Assembly (NCBI RefSeq): GCF_019444005.1
Contig: NZ_CP049304.1
Span: 434,001 to 498,000, forward strand
Reading direction: 5' to 3'
DNA: 64,000 nt
From: Liquorilactobacillus nagelii DSM 13675
Lineage (GTDB): Bacteria; Bacillota; Bacilli; Lactobacillales; Lactobacillaceae
In this document: positions 10,740 to 19,587 of the stretch, piece after piece
Layout: each line of letters begins with the position of its first letter
How positions within the stretch are numbered: position 1 is the stretch's first letter
Notes under the pieces: model-generated
Told to the model about the DNA's origin: nothing
The model's input: the letters and a program-made list of their open reading frames with translations, nothing else
Databases searched by the model: none
Made by a program: the position numbers and the translations under genes

Positions 10740-11525
10740 TTGCAATCAGAAGCAGTTTATCAACATTTTCGTTCAGAAGAAGCACCTTTAATAGCTGAAT
10801 TTAGCGATTTAATTAATCAAGCTGAAAGTGAATATCGCCCAATTCTAACAAACTTTTTAGATCCGCGGGAGCGGGTGATTATTGCTGCTTTATTGCCAGA
10901 TAATGGTTTAGTAAAATTTAAAAGTTGGGGCGGATTTAAAGATGCAGAACGACAGCGGGGAATTTTTTACCCAACTTATTTTAAACCAAGGCAAGATGAT
11001 TTTGAATTAACCCTACTCCAATTGCGTTATCCAATTAAGTTTGCGCAACTTAAACATAGTCAGATTTTGGGAACAATTTTGGGAAGTGGCTTACAGCGTC
11101 AAGTTATTGGTGATATTATAACTGATGATCAACAATGGCAAGTAGTTGTTGATCAAAAAATTGCTCAGTATTTGATTAATCAAGTAGATCGGATTGGTCG
11201 CACTAAGGTCAAATTTGAAACTACATTATTAAGTCAAGTTCTTTCACCAGCAATTGACTGGCAAAGAGCTGAAATTTCAGTTTTATCATGGCGATTAGAC
11301 ACAGTGTTAGCAATGGTTTTTCATTTTTCACGTAAAAAAGCTAAGGAACTTTTGGCGGCTGATAAAGTTCAATTAAACTGGTCTCGTTTAAATCGACCAG
11401 ATACGCAATTGAAATTACAGGATGTTTTATCAGTGCGTGGATATGGCAGAGTAAAATTAGTTAGTACAACAGGTGTTTCTAAACGCGGACGAATTCATTT
11501 GCAAGTAGATATTTTAAAAAAATAA
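10740..11525 (+). CDS. ylmH: S4-domain RNA-binding protein YlmH
   Basis: RNA-binding protein of 261 aa in the dcw tail. The C-terminal 80 residues are an S4 domain (SWRLDTVLAMVFHFSRKKAKELL, then VQLNW and LSVRGYGRV). The N-terminal part has the RDPRERVI- and GGFKDAERQR-like motifs of the family. YlmH homologues have been linked to rescue of stalled ribosomes. TTG start, AGAGGGTAAAGG upstream. It sits between ylmG and divIVA as in Bacillus. Confidence 0.92.
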   Translation: MQSEAVYQHFRSEEAPLIAEFSDLINQAESEYRPILTNFLDPRERVIIAALLPDNGLVKFKSWGGFKDAERQRGIFYPTYFKPRQDDFELTLLQLRYPIKFAQLKHSQILGTILGSGLQRQVIGDIITDDQQWQVVVDQKIAQYLINQVDRIGRTKVKFETTLLSQVLSPAIDWQRAEISVLSWRLDTVLAMVFHFSRKKAKELLAADKVQLNWSRLNRPDTQLKLQDVLSVRGYGRVKLVSTTGVSKRGRIHLQVDILKK

Positions 11526-11549
11526 TACATAGCTGGAGGTGTTGGGGAT

Positions 11550-12275
11550 ATGGCATTGACCCCGTTAGATATTCATAATAAAGAATTTCGTGTAAAATTG
11601 CGTGGTTATGATCAAGATGAAGTAAATGATTTCTTAGACCAAATTATCAAAGATTATGAGATGACTCTCAAAGATAATAGTCGTTTGACGGAATCACTGA
11701 AGCAAAATCAGGAAAAATTAAAGTATTTTAACGATCTAAAAGATTCATTAAATCAATCTATTATTGTTGCACAAGAAGCCGCTGATCGCGTGAAATCTAA
11801 TTCACAGCGTGAGGCTGACATCACTAAACGTGAAGCTCAGAAACAAGCAGAGGATGTAATTTCTGAGGCTCATGAGAAAGCCCATGAGATTATTGAACAA
11901 GCTTCACAAAAAGCAAAGAGATTAATTTTTGAAACGGACGATTTGAAAAAACAAGCACGTATTTTCCGTCAGAAGTTACAAGTTATGTTGGAATCACAGT
12001 TGGAAGTCGTTAAAGGAAGCGAATGGGACGATATTTTGCGTCAGGGGGATACTAGCGACTATGAAGCAATTCAAGAAGTAATTCGTCGCGATGAAGACCT
12101 TGACAAGCAGGCAGCTAAGGCAGTACAATCAGTCTCAAACAGTGAAACTGTTGAACCGACTGATGATGAAGCTGCAGCATTAGTATCAGAAGATTCAACA
12201 AAAAAGGCAGTTGTTATTTTCCCTGATGAGGAAGATGAAGGACAGCACTTTTCTGAGGATTCACAAAAGAAATAG
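11550..12275 (+). CDS. divIVA: Cell-division initiation protein DivIVA
   Basis: Coiled-coil protein that recognises curved membrane at poles and septa. The conserved N-terminal domain LTPLDIHNKEFRVKLRGYD...NDFLDQI is followed by long heptad-rich coiled coil (about residues 30-150) and an acidic, low-complexity tail. Length 241 aa is normal. GGAGGTG lies before the ATG. No terminator is visible between its stop and the ileS T-box 28 bp further on. Confidence 0.96.
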   Translation: MALTPLDIHNKEFRVKLRGYDQDEVNDFLDQIIKDYEMTLKDNSRLTESLKQNQEKLKYFNDLKDSLNQSIIVAQEAADRVKSNSQREADITKREAQKQAEDVISEAHEKAHEIIEQASQKAKRLIFETDDLKKQARIFRQKLQVMLESQLEVVKGSEWDDILRQGDTSDYEAIQEVIRRDEDLDKQAAKAVQSVSNSETVEPTDDEAAALVSEDSTKKAVVIFPDEEDEGQHFSEDSQKK

Positions 12276-12302
12276 TTAATTAAAGCAGAACAAGATTAAT
12301 TT

Positions 12303-12516
12303 AGCAGATGGTTTAGAGAGTCGACGTTTTGGTGAAAAGTCGAACCCAACACTAAATTGATTATCATCTGCTCAAGAAAGTAAAACTGAACCAAAGTAGG
12401 TTTTGCCGGTTCATAACCGTTAACCAATGTTAGAGAAGAATACAGTATTAACATTGTGTTCTTAAATCTGGGTGGTACCACGAAGAATTCGTCCCTTTAC
12501 GGACGGGTTCTTTTTT
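12303..12516 (+). promoter_or_regulatory. T-box riboswitch of ileS
   Basis: tRNA-sensing leader that controls ileS by antitermination. The base of stem I is AGCAGATG (12303-12310) pairing with CATCTGCT (12365-12372). The T-box itself, GGGTGGTACCACG, is at 12470-12482 and is followed by a terminator: GAATTCGTCC (12485-12494) pairs with GGACGGGTTC (12501-12510), then a T run. Ile codons ATT occur on the 3' side of stem I near 12354-12362, but I could not fix which triplet is the specifier by eye. Stem I starts 28 bp after divIVA. Confidence 0.93.
12485..12516 (+). terminator. T-box conditional terminator before ileS
   Basis: Ten-base-pair stem with two G-U pairs, loop CTTTAC, then TTTTTT. It is mutually exclusive with the antiterminator formed by the T-box sequence just upstream. 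Confidence 0.9.
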
Positions 12517-12537
12517 ATTTTTCGAAAGGGTGATCAA

Positions 12538-15333
12538 ATGCGAGTCAAAGAAACGTTAAATCTAGGTAAGACTAAATTTCCAATGCGTGGAAATTTACCA
12601 GTACGTGAAGTAGAGCGACAAAATGAATGGGAAGAAAATAAAGTTTATGAGCAACGTCAAAAGCTAAATGAAGGTAAACCAACATTTGTATTGCATGATG
12701 GACCGCCATATGCAAACGGAAATATTCATATGGGACATGCATTAAATAAAATTTCGAAAGATTTTATTGTCCGTTCAAAATCAATGATGGGATTCCGTAG
12801 TCCATATGTTCCAGGATGGGACACGCATGGCCTGCCAATTGAACAACAATTGAAAAAGGCTGGAGTCGATCGAAAAACTTTATCAGTTGCTGATTTTCGA
12901 GAAAAATGTCGTGAATATGCTTTGAAGCAAGTTGACAAACAACGTGCCGATTTTAAACGCTTGGGTGTAGCTGGTGAATGGGATAATCCTTATTTGACAC
13001 TAGATCCAAAATTTGAAGCTCAAGAAATTCGAGTTTTCGGCAAAATGGCTGAACGAGGCTTGATCTATAAAGGCAAAAAACCAGTTTTTTGGTCATGGTC
13101 TTCGGAGTCCGCTTTAGCCGAAGCTGAAGTTGAATATCATGATGTGACATCACCATCAGCATTTTATGGTGAAAAAGTGATTGATGGTAAAGGAGTTTTG
13201 GACGAGAACACCTATTTAGTTGTTTGGACAACTACACCATGGACAATTCCAGCTTCTGAAGGAATTACGGTTGATCGGGATTTTGATTATGCATTGGTTA
13301 AACCAGTCGGTGAAGAACGTAAATTTGTTTTGGCAGCTGAATTAATTGAGAAATGTGCCGAGTTATTTGGTTGGCAACAGTATCAAGTTGTTAAAACATT
13401 CAAAGGTCAAGACTTGGAATATGTAACCGCACAGCATCCTTTTTATCCTGAACGAAAATTGTTGACCATGTTGGGCGACTTTGTAACTTTAGATGCAGGG
13501 ACTGGATTGGTTCATACAGCTCCTGGCTTTGGTGAAGATGATTTCAATGTTGGTAAACAATACGGTTTGGATATTTATGTTCCAGTTGATGATAAGGGCT
13601 ACTTGACACCGGATACTGGTAAAGATTTTGCAGGTGTTTTCTATGATGATGCTAATGAAATTTCACTTAATAAATTAAAAGCAGCTGGACTATTACTGAA
13701 GTACATGCCAATTGAACATAGTTATCCCTTCGATTGGCGGACCAAAAAACCAATTATTTTCCGAGCAACGCCGCAATGGTTTGCTTCAGTTGACAAAATT
13801 CGAACAGAAATTTTGGATGCAATTGATGAAGTTAAGTTCTTCCCAGATTGGGGTCAAAAACGCTTGCATAATATGATTGCTGATCGTGGCGATTGGGTAA
13901 TCTCGCGTCAACGCGTTTGGGGTGTTCCATTACCAATTTTCTATGGTGAAGATGGTGAAGCAATTATTACCAAAGAAACGGTTAACCATGTTGCCGACTT
14001 AATTGAAGAAAATGGGTCAAATATTTGGTTCCAACGCGAAGCTAAGGATCTTTTGCCAGTTGGTTTTACTAGTGAACATTCTCCTAATGGTAAGTTCACT
14101 AAAGAAAATGACATTATGGATGTTTGGTTTGACTCAGGCTCATCTCATCAAGGAGTACTGGCCGCACGGGATTATTTAACTTACCCATGTGATATGTATC
14201 TTGAAGGATCTGATCAGTATCGCGGCTGGTTTAACTCAAGTTTGATTACCAGTGTAGCTGTTTCGGGTCACGCACCATATAAACAGGTTTTGTCACAAGG
14301 ATTTACGCTTGACGGTAAGGGTCGTAAGATGAGTAAATCTTTAGGAAATACAATTGTTCCAGCTAAAGTTATTAAACAATTTGGTGCTGAAATTATCCGT
14401 CTATGGGTGTTAAGTGTTGATTCGTCGGCTGATGTTCGGGTTTCAATGGAAAGCTTTAGCCAAATTTCAGAAGCATACCGGAAGATTCGCAATACAATTC
14501 GTTTCTTGTTAGCTAATACAACTGATTTTGAACCAGAAACTGATCAGGTATCATTTGAAGAAATGGCTTCATTGGATCAGTATATGGAAATTAAAATTAA
14601 TCAGTTTACCAAAGAAGTGCTTGATGGTTATGCTCAATATGATTTTATGAATATTTATAAAAAATTGTTGAATTTTGTGACAAGCGATTTATCCGCATTT
14701 TATCTAGATATTGCAAAGGATGTTGTGTATATTGAAGGTGAAGCAAGTCAACGACGTCGTTCAATGCAGACAGTTTTGTATGATGTTGCAGTTCGATTAA
14801 CTAAATTGTTGACACCAGTTTTACCACATACGACAGAAGAAATTTGGCAATATTTGAAAGAACCGGAAGACTATGCACAATTGGCTGAAATGCCAGAAGT
14901 TGCCCACTTTAATGATGAAGCCAAAAAATTGGCACTGTGGGGAGAGTTTATGGCAGTTCGTAGTGATGTCTTTAAAGCTTTGGAAACGGCACGCAATGAA
15001 AAATTAATTGGTAAGTCATTTGAAGCACATGTTACCTTATTCTTAAAACCGGAAGATCAGGAACATTTGGCTGCACTTGAAACTGATTTACGGCAGGATT
15101 TAATTATTTCAGCGTTGGACATTCAAGATTTTGAAGCTGCTCCAGCAAATGCGATCAAGTATCGTGATCGAGCCGTTTTGGTTGAACATGCCGCGGGGGA
15201 AGTTTGCCCTCGTTGCCGAATGATTAGAACTGACGTGGGCAGTGATGCTAATTTACCACAACTATGTGGGCGCTGTGCTAAATTGGTTGAAACTGAATAT
15301 CCTGCAGCTTTGACAGATGGCTTAACAGATTAA
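12538..15333 (+). CDS. ileS: Isoleucyl-tRNA synthetase
   Basis: Class I aminoacyl-tRNA synthetase charging tRNA-Ile, with an editing domain. Motifs: HMGH in [16 protein letters not shown] near residues 57-72, KMSKS at residues 597-601, and a C-terminal zinc site CPRC...CGRC near 890-920. The longer frame from 12472 runs through the T-box terminator; ATG 12538 with AAAGGGTGATC upstream is the real start, giving 931 aa, typical of Gram-positive IleS. This is the usual end of the dcw region. Confidence 0.97.
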   Translation: MRVKETLNLGKTKFPMRGNLPVREVERQNEWEENKVYEQRQKLNEGKPTFVLHDGPPYANGNIHMGHALNKISKDFIVRSKSMMGFRSPYVPGWDTHGLPIEQQLKKAGVDRKTLSVADFREKCREYALKQVDKQRADFKRLGVAGEWDNPYLTLDPKFEAQEIRVFGKMAERGLIYKGKKPVFWSWSSESALAEAEVEYHDVTSPSAFYGEKVIDGKGVLDENTYLVVWTTTPWTIPASEGITVDRDFDYALVKPVGEERKFVLAAELIEKCAELFGWQQYQVVKTFKGQDLEYVTAQHPFYPERKLLTMLGDFVTLDAGTGLVHTAPGFGEDDFNVGKQYGLDIYVPVDDKGYLTPDTGKDFAGVFYDDANEISLNKLKAAGLLLKYMPIEHSYPFDWRTKKPIIFRATPQWFASVDKIRTEILDAIDEVKFFPDWGQKRLHNMIADRGDWVISRQRVWGVPLPIFYGEDGEAIITKETVNHVADLIEENGSNIWFQREAKDLLPVGFTSEHSPNGKFTKENDIMDVWFDSGSSHQGVLAARDYLTYPCDMYLEGSDQYRGWFNSSLITSVAVSGHAPYKQVLSQGFTLDGKGRKMSKSLGNTIVPAKVIKQFGAEIIRLWVLSVDSSADVRVSMESFSQISEAYRKIRNTIRFLLANTTDFEPETDQVSFEEMASLDQYMEIKINQFTKEVLDGYAQYDFMNIYKKLLNFVTSDLSAFYLDIAKDVVYIEGEASQRRRSMQTVLYDVAVRLTKLLTPVLPHTTEEIWQYLKEPEDYAQLAEMPEVAHFNDEAKKLALWGEFMAVRSDVFKALETARNEKLIGKSFEAHVTLFLKPEDQEHLAALETDLRQDLIISALDIQDFEAAPANAIKYRDRAVLVEHAAGEVCPRCRMIRTDVGSDANLPQLCGRCAKLVETEYPAALTDGLTD

Positions 15334-15360
15334 ATAAATTTTGTTTCTATAAGAGAAGAG

Positions 15361-15391
15361 GGCTGGACAAAATATTGTCACAGTCCTTTTT
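15361..15391 (+). terminator. Terminator of ileS, insertion point of the IS
   Basis: GGCTG...GACAA (15361-15370) pairs with TTGTC...CAGTCC (15375-15386) with small bulges and loop AATA, followed by T5. The last part (TCCTTTTTG, 15384-15392) is the left copy of the target duplication of the insertion sequence. Confidence 0.7.
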
Positions 15392-15392
15392 G
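15384..15392 (+). repeat. Left 9-bp target-site duplication
   Basis: TCCTTTTTG, identical to 16945-16953, at the left edge of the insertion sequence. Confidence 0.85.
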
Positions 15393-15437
15393 GTTAGGTA
15401 AAGTTTTTCTCAGTAAGGGGTTTTCAAATAAAAAGAA

Positions 15438-15488
15438 GGCCGCTATCCTTCTAATTGAATCAACTAAAAACAAGGAGAAGGAGCGGCC
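15438..15488 (+). promoter_or_regulatory. Hairpin sequestering the transposase ribosome-binding site
   Basis: GGCCGCT (15438-15444), bulge AT and CCTTCT (15447-15452) pair with AGAAGG AGCGGCC (15476-15488), 13 base pairs around a 23-nt loop. The right arm contains the whole AAGGAG ribosome-binding site (15478-15483) that stands 9 bp before the transposase ATG. Such hairpins in other insertion sequences block translation of transcripts that read in from outside; that role here is inference. Confidence 0.7.
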
Positions 15489-15492
15489 CTCT

Positions 15493-16884
15493 ATGACTGA
15501 AATTGTATCAGAAATTGTGGAAATTTTAAAGAGTTCAAATGATTTATTGGAAGCAGAGCTTAAAATTCTACGATTATTTTCAAGCTTATTATGCGAAGCG
15601 TTAGGAACTTCTTTAGAACAGTTGGATCAAGAGTTAGAAAAAGATGCAAATGTAAAAGTGCTGCGACGGGATCAAAGGACAATTCAGTTTCTTTTTGGTG
15701 AAGTAACTTTTAAACGTCGGTTGGTAGAAGAAACAGGTGGTTATCATGTCTATTTGTTAGATAGACATTTAGGAATCAAGCCACGCAAACGCTATTCACC
15801 TTTACTATTAGCGCGAGTATCGGGCTTAGCTTCCAAGGGGGTTATGCGCACGGTGGCAAGTGCAGTAAATTTATTGACTCCAATATCAATGAGTCATCAA
15901 AAAGTTGCCGGTGTTATTAAAGAGGCTGGTGCACGGATAGATAATTATCAGCGGCAGCAGGGAATAAATGATACTGTGGGAAAAAATAAACCAATGATTC
16001 TTTATCTAGAAGGCGATGCCTTCAGCGTTAAGCAGCAAGCATTTCATCATAATCGACAAATAAGGAATCTTTTTGTCCATCGTTTTCAGATTTATGAAGG
16101 GATACGAAAGAATGGGAAGCGCCGCGAACTGATTAATCGTCATATCATCAGTAGTCTTGATCGTCAACAGGCAATGAAAGAAGTAAGTGAATATCTACAG
16201 GCTCATTATGATTTAAAGAAGACGATAATTATTTCTGGAAGTGACAATGGCAGTGGTTATGAAGCTGAGGTATTCAAAGAGTTGGCACCAGATTGTCTTA
16301 AGCAAGAACATTTTTTGGATCAATATCATTTGAACCGTAAGCTTCAGGAAAGACTTAGTTTTGATTTTGAGTTAATAAAGCCGATGAAGAAAGCTGTTTA
16401 TTCTTGGAATTGGGATCAGGTAAGAGTGATTTTAGATACTGCGGAAAGCAGAATAACAAAAGAAGATCAAGCTGGTCAAGAAAAGCGAATGGCATTACGG
16501 AAACTAGAGAATTACCTAAAGCGGAATTGGCAATATATTAAGCCAGCAAAGTTACGAGGGGTAAAGAAGCCCAATGGATTAGGAAGTTGCGAAAGTAACC
16601 ATCGTCGATACACCTATCGTTTAAAACGTCAAGGAAGATCATGGAGTAAGGCCGGGTTAAAAGCAATGTTGCGAATTATTGATGCGCAACAGAATGAAGG
16701 ATTGGTGGAAGCAATGAGATTTAAGGAATTGGCAAAACGATTTACCCATCAAGTTAAGGACAAATTATCAAGTCTCAAGCTTTTTGAGAAAGTCCAGGCA
16801 CCGCATATAGGAGTTCTGCAAGGTAGGATAGTTCAAGATGCGCCAAGCAGTTCGGCGATTGGAAGACTAGCAAAGATCTTTTAG
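15493..16884 (+). CDS. ISLre2-family transposase (UPF0236 type)
   Basis: DDE-type transposase of the only mobile element in the window. The 463-aa protein has the N-terminal helical region and FGEVTFKRRLVEE motif of the family. Candidate catalytic residues are D175 (LEGDAF), D251 (SGSDNGSGYE) and E367 (GSCESNHRRYTYR), the last in the family's C-terminal motif ending RSWSKAGL. It reads full length with no frameshift, so activity is possible. Translation is probably held down by the hairpin at 15438-15488. Confidence 0.9.
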   Translation: MTEIVSEIVEILKSSNDLLEAELKILRLFSSLLCEALGTSLEQLDQELEKDANVKVLRRDQRTIQFLFGEVTFKRRLVEETGGYHVYLLDRHLGIKPRKRYSPLLLARVSGLASKGVMRTVASAVNLLTPISMSHQKVAGVIKEAGARIDNYQRQQGINDTVGKNKPMILYLEGDAFSVKQQAFHHNRQIRNLFVHRFQIYEGIRKNGKRRELINRHIISSLDRQQAMKEVSEYLQAHYDLKKTIIISGSDNGSGYEAEVFKELAPDCLKQEHFLDQYHLNRKLQERLSFDFELIKPMKKAVYSWNWDQVRVILDTAESRITKEDQAGQEKRMALRKLENYLKRNWQYIKPAKLRGVKKPNGLGSCESNHRRYTYRLKRQGRSWSKAGLKAMLRIIDAQQNEGLVEAMRFKELAKRFTHQVKDKLSSLKLFEKVQAPHIGVLQGRIVQDAPSSSAIGRLAKIF

Positions 16885-16944
16885 AATAGTTAAGATGAGA
16901 AAAGATTCAATTTTTGGAACTACCGAGAGAAACTTGACACATAC

Positions 16945-16953
16945 TCCTTTTTG
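16945..16953 (+). repeat. Right 9-bp target-site duplication
   Basis: TCCTTTTTG, identical to 15384-15392. Its last three bases are the first three of the dapF -35 element TTGAGT. Confidence 0.85.
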
Positions 16954-16980
16954 AGTGCTTTTAACTGAATGTTGTATAAT
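16951..16980 (+). promoter_or_regulatory. Promoter of the dapF operon
   Basis: TTGAGT (16951-16956), 18-bp spacer, TATAAT (16975-16980). The -35 begins inside the right target duplication of the insertion sequence, so the insertion left it intact but replaced everything upstream. Confidence 0.75.
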
Positions 16981-17044
16981 ATGATATTATATGAACAGAA
17001 TCTGATTGTTGATAATTCAAGCAAGATAACACGGAGGAAATAGT

Positions 17045-18037
17045 ATGAAGTTACTCAAGGTTCATGGTTCAGGAAATGATTTTTTTATTTTAGATCAGCA
17101 ACAGTTTAAGCAGCCGCTAGCTGAAAGTCAATTGCAGTTGCTAGCAGAAAAAATTTGTAATCGAAAAACTGGTTTGCATGGTGGAGCAGATGGTGTCTTG
17201 GCAGTTGGTGCTAGTTCAAAGGAATCAGCCGCAGTTGGCAGAATGCGAGTTATCAATGCTGATGGCAGCGAAGCTAGTATGTGTGGTAATGGATTACGGA
17301 CAGTTGCTCGTTATTTAAGTTTGCAAAACCAGCAGGCAACTTTTAAGGTCCAAACAATGTATGCAGATTTGCAAGTTAAACAATCTACCGATTTTGCGCC
17401 ACAAGTAAAGGTTTTTGCTGCAGAAATTTCACCGGTCAGTTTTGCTGCTAAAGATTTGAAAATGCATTTTGCAGGGCGAGAGAAATTAATTAATCAGGAA
17501 TTACCAGAAATAGCAACTGATTTTAAATTTTCAGCTGTTGCGGTACCTAATCCTCATTTGATTGCTTTTGTAAGTCATCAGCAATTGATTGGTTCTAAAT
17601 TAGGTGAGATTGCCAGCTATCTAAATGATGGCAAAAATCCATATTTTCCTGATGGAGTTAACGTCAGTTTTGTTGAAATTTTGGCAGAAAATAAAATTTT
17701 TGTTAGGACTTATGAACGTGGTGTGGGTTACACCAATGCTTGTGGTACAGCAATGTCAGCTGCTAGCTTAATGTATGTTTTATTATATCAGCCGCAAAAT
17801 TTTGAACAGCAAATCGAAGTTCAAAATCCTGGTGGAATGGTTAAAACAGTGGCACATCAGCGTTCGAATAAATCTTACTGGATTTCATTGATTGGCAATG
17901 CAACCTTTGTAGCCAAGGTGACTGTTCCACTGGCTGATGCACTTCAAGGAGATTTTAAGGCAATTACTTGGGAAGAAACTGGTGAACAACAGGCTTATGA
18001 AAACTTTGTCAGGGGGTTGAAAAAAAGTGAACTTTGA
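17045..18037 (+). CDS. dapF: Diaminopimelate epimerase DapF
   Basis: Cofactor-independent epimerase converting LL- to meso-diaminopimelate, substrate for MurE and precursor of lysine. The two catalytic cysteines are C80 in SMCGNGLRT and C233 in TNACGTAMSA; GSGNDF lies at the N-terminus. At 330 aa it is longer than the common 270-280, as in several lactobacilli. GGAGG precedes the ATG. It heads an operon with a Nudix hydrolase, whose start overlaps its end by 11 bp. Confidence 0.95.
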   Translation: MKLLKVHGSGNDFFILDQQQFKQPLAESQLQLLAEKICNRKTGLHGGADGVLAVGASSKESAAVGRMRVINADGSEASMCGNGLRTVARYLSLQNQQATFKVQTMYADLQVKQSTDFAPQVKVFAAEISPVSFAAKDLKMHFAGREKLINQELPEIATDFKFSAVAVPNPHLIAFVSHQQLIGSKLGEIASYLNDGKNPYFPDGVNVSFVEILAENKIFVRTYERGVGYTNACGTAMSAASLMYVLLYQPQNFEQQIEVQNPGGMVKTVAHQRSNKSYWISLIGNATFVAKVTVPLADALQGDFKAITWEETGEQQAYENFVRGLKKSEL

Positions 18038-18581
18038 AGAAAAGGTATTAACCACTAAATCAATTTATCATGGTCGAATCATTAATTTGGAAGAACAAAC
18101 GGTTGAGCTTCCCAATGGTCAAACAGCACAGCGAGAAATTGTCCGTCATCACGGTGCTGTTGCCTTACTCTGCTTAACTGCGGCTCAAGATAAGCTGATT
18201 TTAGTCCGGCAATGGCGACAACCATTAAGCAAGACGACTTTAGAAATTCCAGCAGGGAAAATCGAGATTAATGAAAGTCCCTCTGTAACAGCCGAACGTG
18301 AGTTGAACGAGGAAGTTCGACTGACAGCAAAAAGATTGGAAAAAATTGCTGTTTTTTACACTTCCCCTGGTTTTGCGGATGAAAAAATGTATTTGTATTT
18401 AGCTCATGATTTACAACCAGTGCAAAAAAAATTACCACAAGATGCAGATGAATTTTTAGAATTGGTTGAATTAACTATGGAAGAAACTGATCAGGCTGTA
18501 GAGCAGGGTGAAATTTGTGATAGCAAAACTTTAATGGCAGTTTGGTATTGGAAATTGCTTCAGACTCAAGCGAAAGGATGA
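18027..18581 (+). CDS. Nudix hydrolase, probable ADP-ribose pyrophosphatase
   Basis: The Nudix box GxxxxxEx7REUxEE is complete: G77 to about residue 99 (GKIEINE...ERELNEE). The surrounding sequence (VRHHGAVALL, LVRQWRQP, EIPAGKIE, FYTSPGFADE) matches ADP-ribose pyrophosphatases (NudF/YqkG), which cleave ADP-ribose to AMP and ribose phosphate. 184 aa, GTG start inside the end of dapF with a GGGGG-rich site upstream. Exact substrate is not provable from sequence. Confidence 0.9.
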   Translation: MNFEEKVLTTKSIYHGRIINLEEQTVELPNGQTAQREIVRHHGAVALLCLTAAQDKLILVRQWRQPLSKTTLEIPAGKIEINESPSVTAERELNEEVRLTAKRLEKIAVFYTSPGFADEKMYLYLAHDLQPVQKKLPQDADEFLELVELTMEETDQAVEQGEICDSKTLMAVWYWKLLQTQAKG

Positions 18582-18585
18582 TTTA

Positions 18586-18840
18586 TTGAAACTTTCCCAA
18601 TTTTTTAGACAGCACCATGGTCGTCATTTGGAAGAAACGCCGGGTGAAGAAAAGCCAATTGAATCTAATGAAACTGTTGATGAAACTAACTATAGTCGGA
18701 CAGCTCATCTAAGGCAAACTAAAGCAGAAAAAGTGAACGCCAGTCATCAGCGATTGGCCCGTCGCTTAAATTGGATAATCTTTTATTTGGTAGTAGCAAT
18801 TATTTTAGTATATTGCTTTATGATTTTTATTAATTTCTAA
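18586..18840 (+). CDS. Small single-span membrane protein, unknown function
   Basis: 84 aa; TTG start with AAAGGATGA upstream, 4 bp after the Nudix gene. The first 60 residues are polar and charged (HHGRHLEETPGEEKP and a basic RLARRLN stretch); the last 23 are one hydrophobic segment (IIFYLVVAIILVYCFMIFI). This suggests a tail-anchored or N-in bitopic protein. I do not recognise a domain. Its position between the Nudix gene and mtnN suggests co-transcription only. Confidence 0.75.
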   Translation: MKLSQFFRQHHGRHLEETPGEEKPIESNETVDETNYSRTAHLRQTKAEKVNASHQRLARRLNWIIFYLVVAIILVYCFMIFINF

Positions 18841-18853
18841 AGAGGGTTAAATT

Positions 18854-19549
18854 ATGAAATATGGTATTTTGTGTGCAATGGAAGAAGAAATTAAGGATTT
18901 GCGAGCATCCTTAACGGATTGTCAAGAAACGACAATTGCCGGAATTGATTTTTATGAAGGTTATTGTCAGCAACAGAAGGTCGTTTTAACTCGTTCAGGA
19001 ATTGGCAAAGTTCAAGCGGGAATGACGACAGCCTTATTGTTTGCTGAATTTCAGGTTGATGCAGTGATTAATTCGGGTTCAGCTGGTGGAATCGCAACGG
19101 GATTACAGGTAGGTGATGTAGTGATTGCTGATCAAGTTGCGTATCATGATGTTGATGCAACTGCTTTTGGATATCATATTGGCCAATTGCCACAGCAACC
19201 GGTTAGCTTTGCAGCTAATCAAATGTTAGCACGTCAGTTAGAACAAGCTGCTGCTAGAACTACTTTGAATGTTAAAAAGGGTTTAATTGTTTCTGGCGAT
19301 CAATTTGTTGCTAGTGAAACGGCTATTGCAGCAATTAAACAAAATTTTCCGAATGCTCTAAGTTGTGAGATGGAAGGGGCAGCAGTTGGTCAAGCAGCCC
19401 ATCAATTTAAAAAACCTTTTGCAGTTGTTAGAGCAATGTCAGACACAGCTGATGGGCAGGCCAGTCAATCATTTGATGAATTTGTAATTGAAGCTGGTCA
19501 TCGTTCAGCAGCGATGATTTTGAATTTTTTGACTGATCAAGCCCAATAA
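18854..19549 (+). CDS. mtnN: 5'-methylthioadenosine/S-adenosylhomocysteine nucleosidase
   Basis: Hydrolyses MTA and SAH to adenine plus thioribose compounds, recycling products of SAM chemistry and feeding the LuxS pathway. Signatures: N-terminal GILCAMEEEI, SGIGKVQAG, NSGSAGG, SGDQFV and CEMEGAAVGQ, plus MSDTADG near the C-terminus carrying the catalytic Asp. Length 231 aa is typical. AGAGGG site before the ATG. Confidence 0.95.
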   Translation: MKYGILCAMEEEIKDLRASLTDCQETTIAGIDFYEGYCQQQKVVLTRSGIGKVQAGMTTALLFAEFQVDAVINSGSAGGIATGLQVGDVVIADQVAYHDVDATAFGYHIGQLPQQPVSFAANQMLARQLEQAAARTTLNVKKGLIVSGDQFVASETAIAAIKQNFPNALSCEMEGAAVGQAAHQFKKPFAVVRAMSDTADGQASQSFDEFVIEAGHRSAAMILNFLTDQAQ

Positions 19550-19587
19550 TTTAGAAATAACAGGCAAGTAAACAAGGAGTAATAATC

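Larger units (their letters stand above)
15393..16944 (+). mobile_element. Complete ISLre2-family insertion sequence, 1552 bp
   Basis: Bounded by imperfect terminal inverted repeats: left 15393-15415, right 16921-16944 (reverse complement). The core AAGTTTTTCTCAGTA versus AAGTTTCTCTCGGTA matches 13 of 15. Immediately outside are identical 9-bp copies TCCTTTTTG at 15384-15392 and 16945-16953; the neighbouring bases differ, so the duplication is exactly 9 bp, the length known for ISLre2 elements. It carries one transposase gene. Intact ends, an intact gene and a perfect duplication suggest a fairly recent insertion. Confidence 0.88.

Noticed and set aside
12472..12537. N-terminal extension of IleS through the leader
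   Set aside because: The extra codons are the T-box and its terminator; a strong ribosome-binding site and IleS homology start at 12538.
16934..16939. Outward TTGACA in the right end of the insertion sequence, as a mobile promoter for dapF
   Set aside because: No -10 lies 15-19 bp downstream; the good TATAAT is 35 bp away and is served by TTGAGT at 16951.
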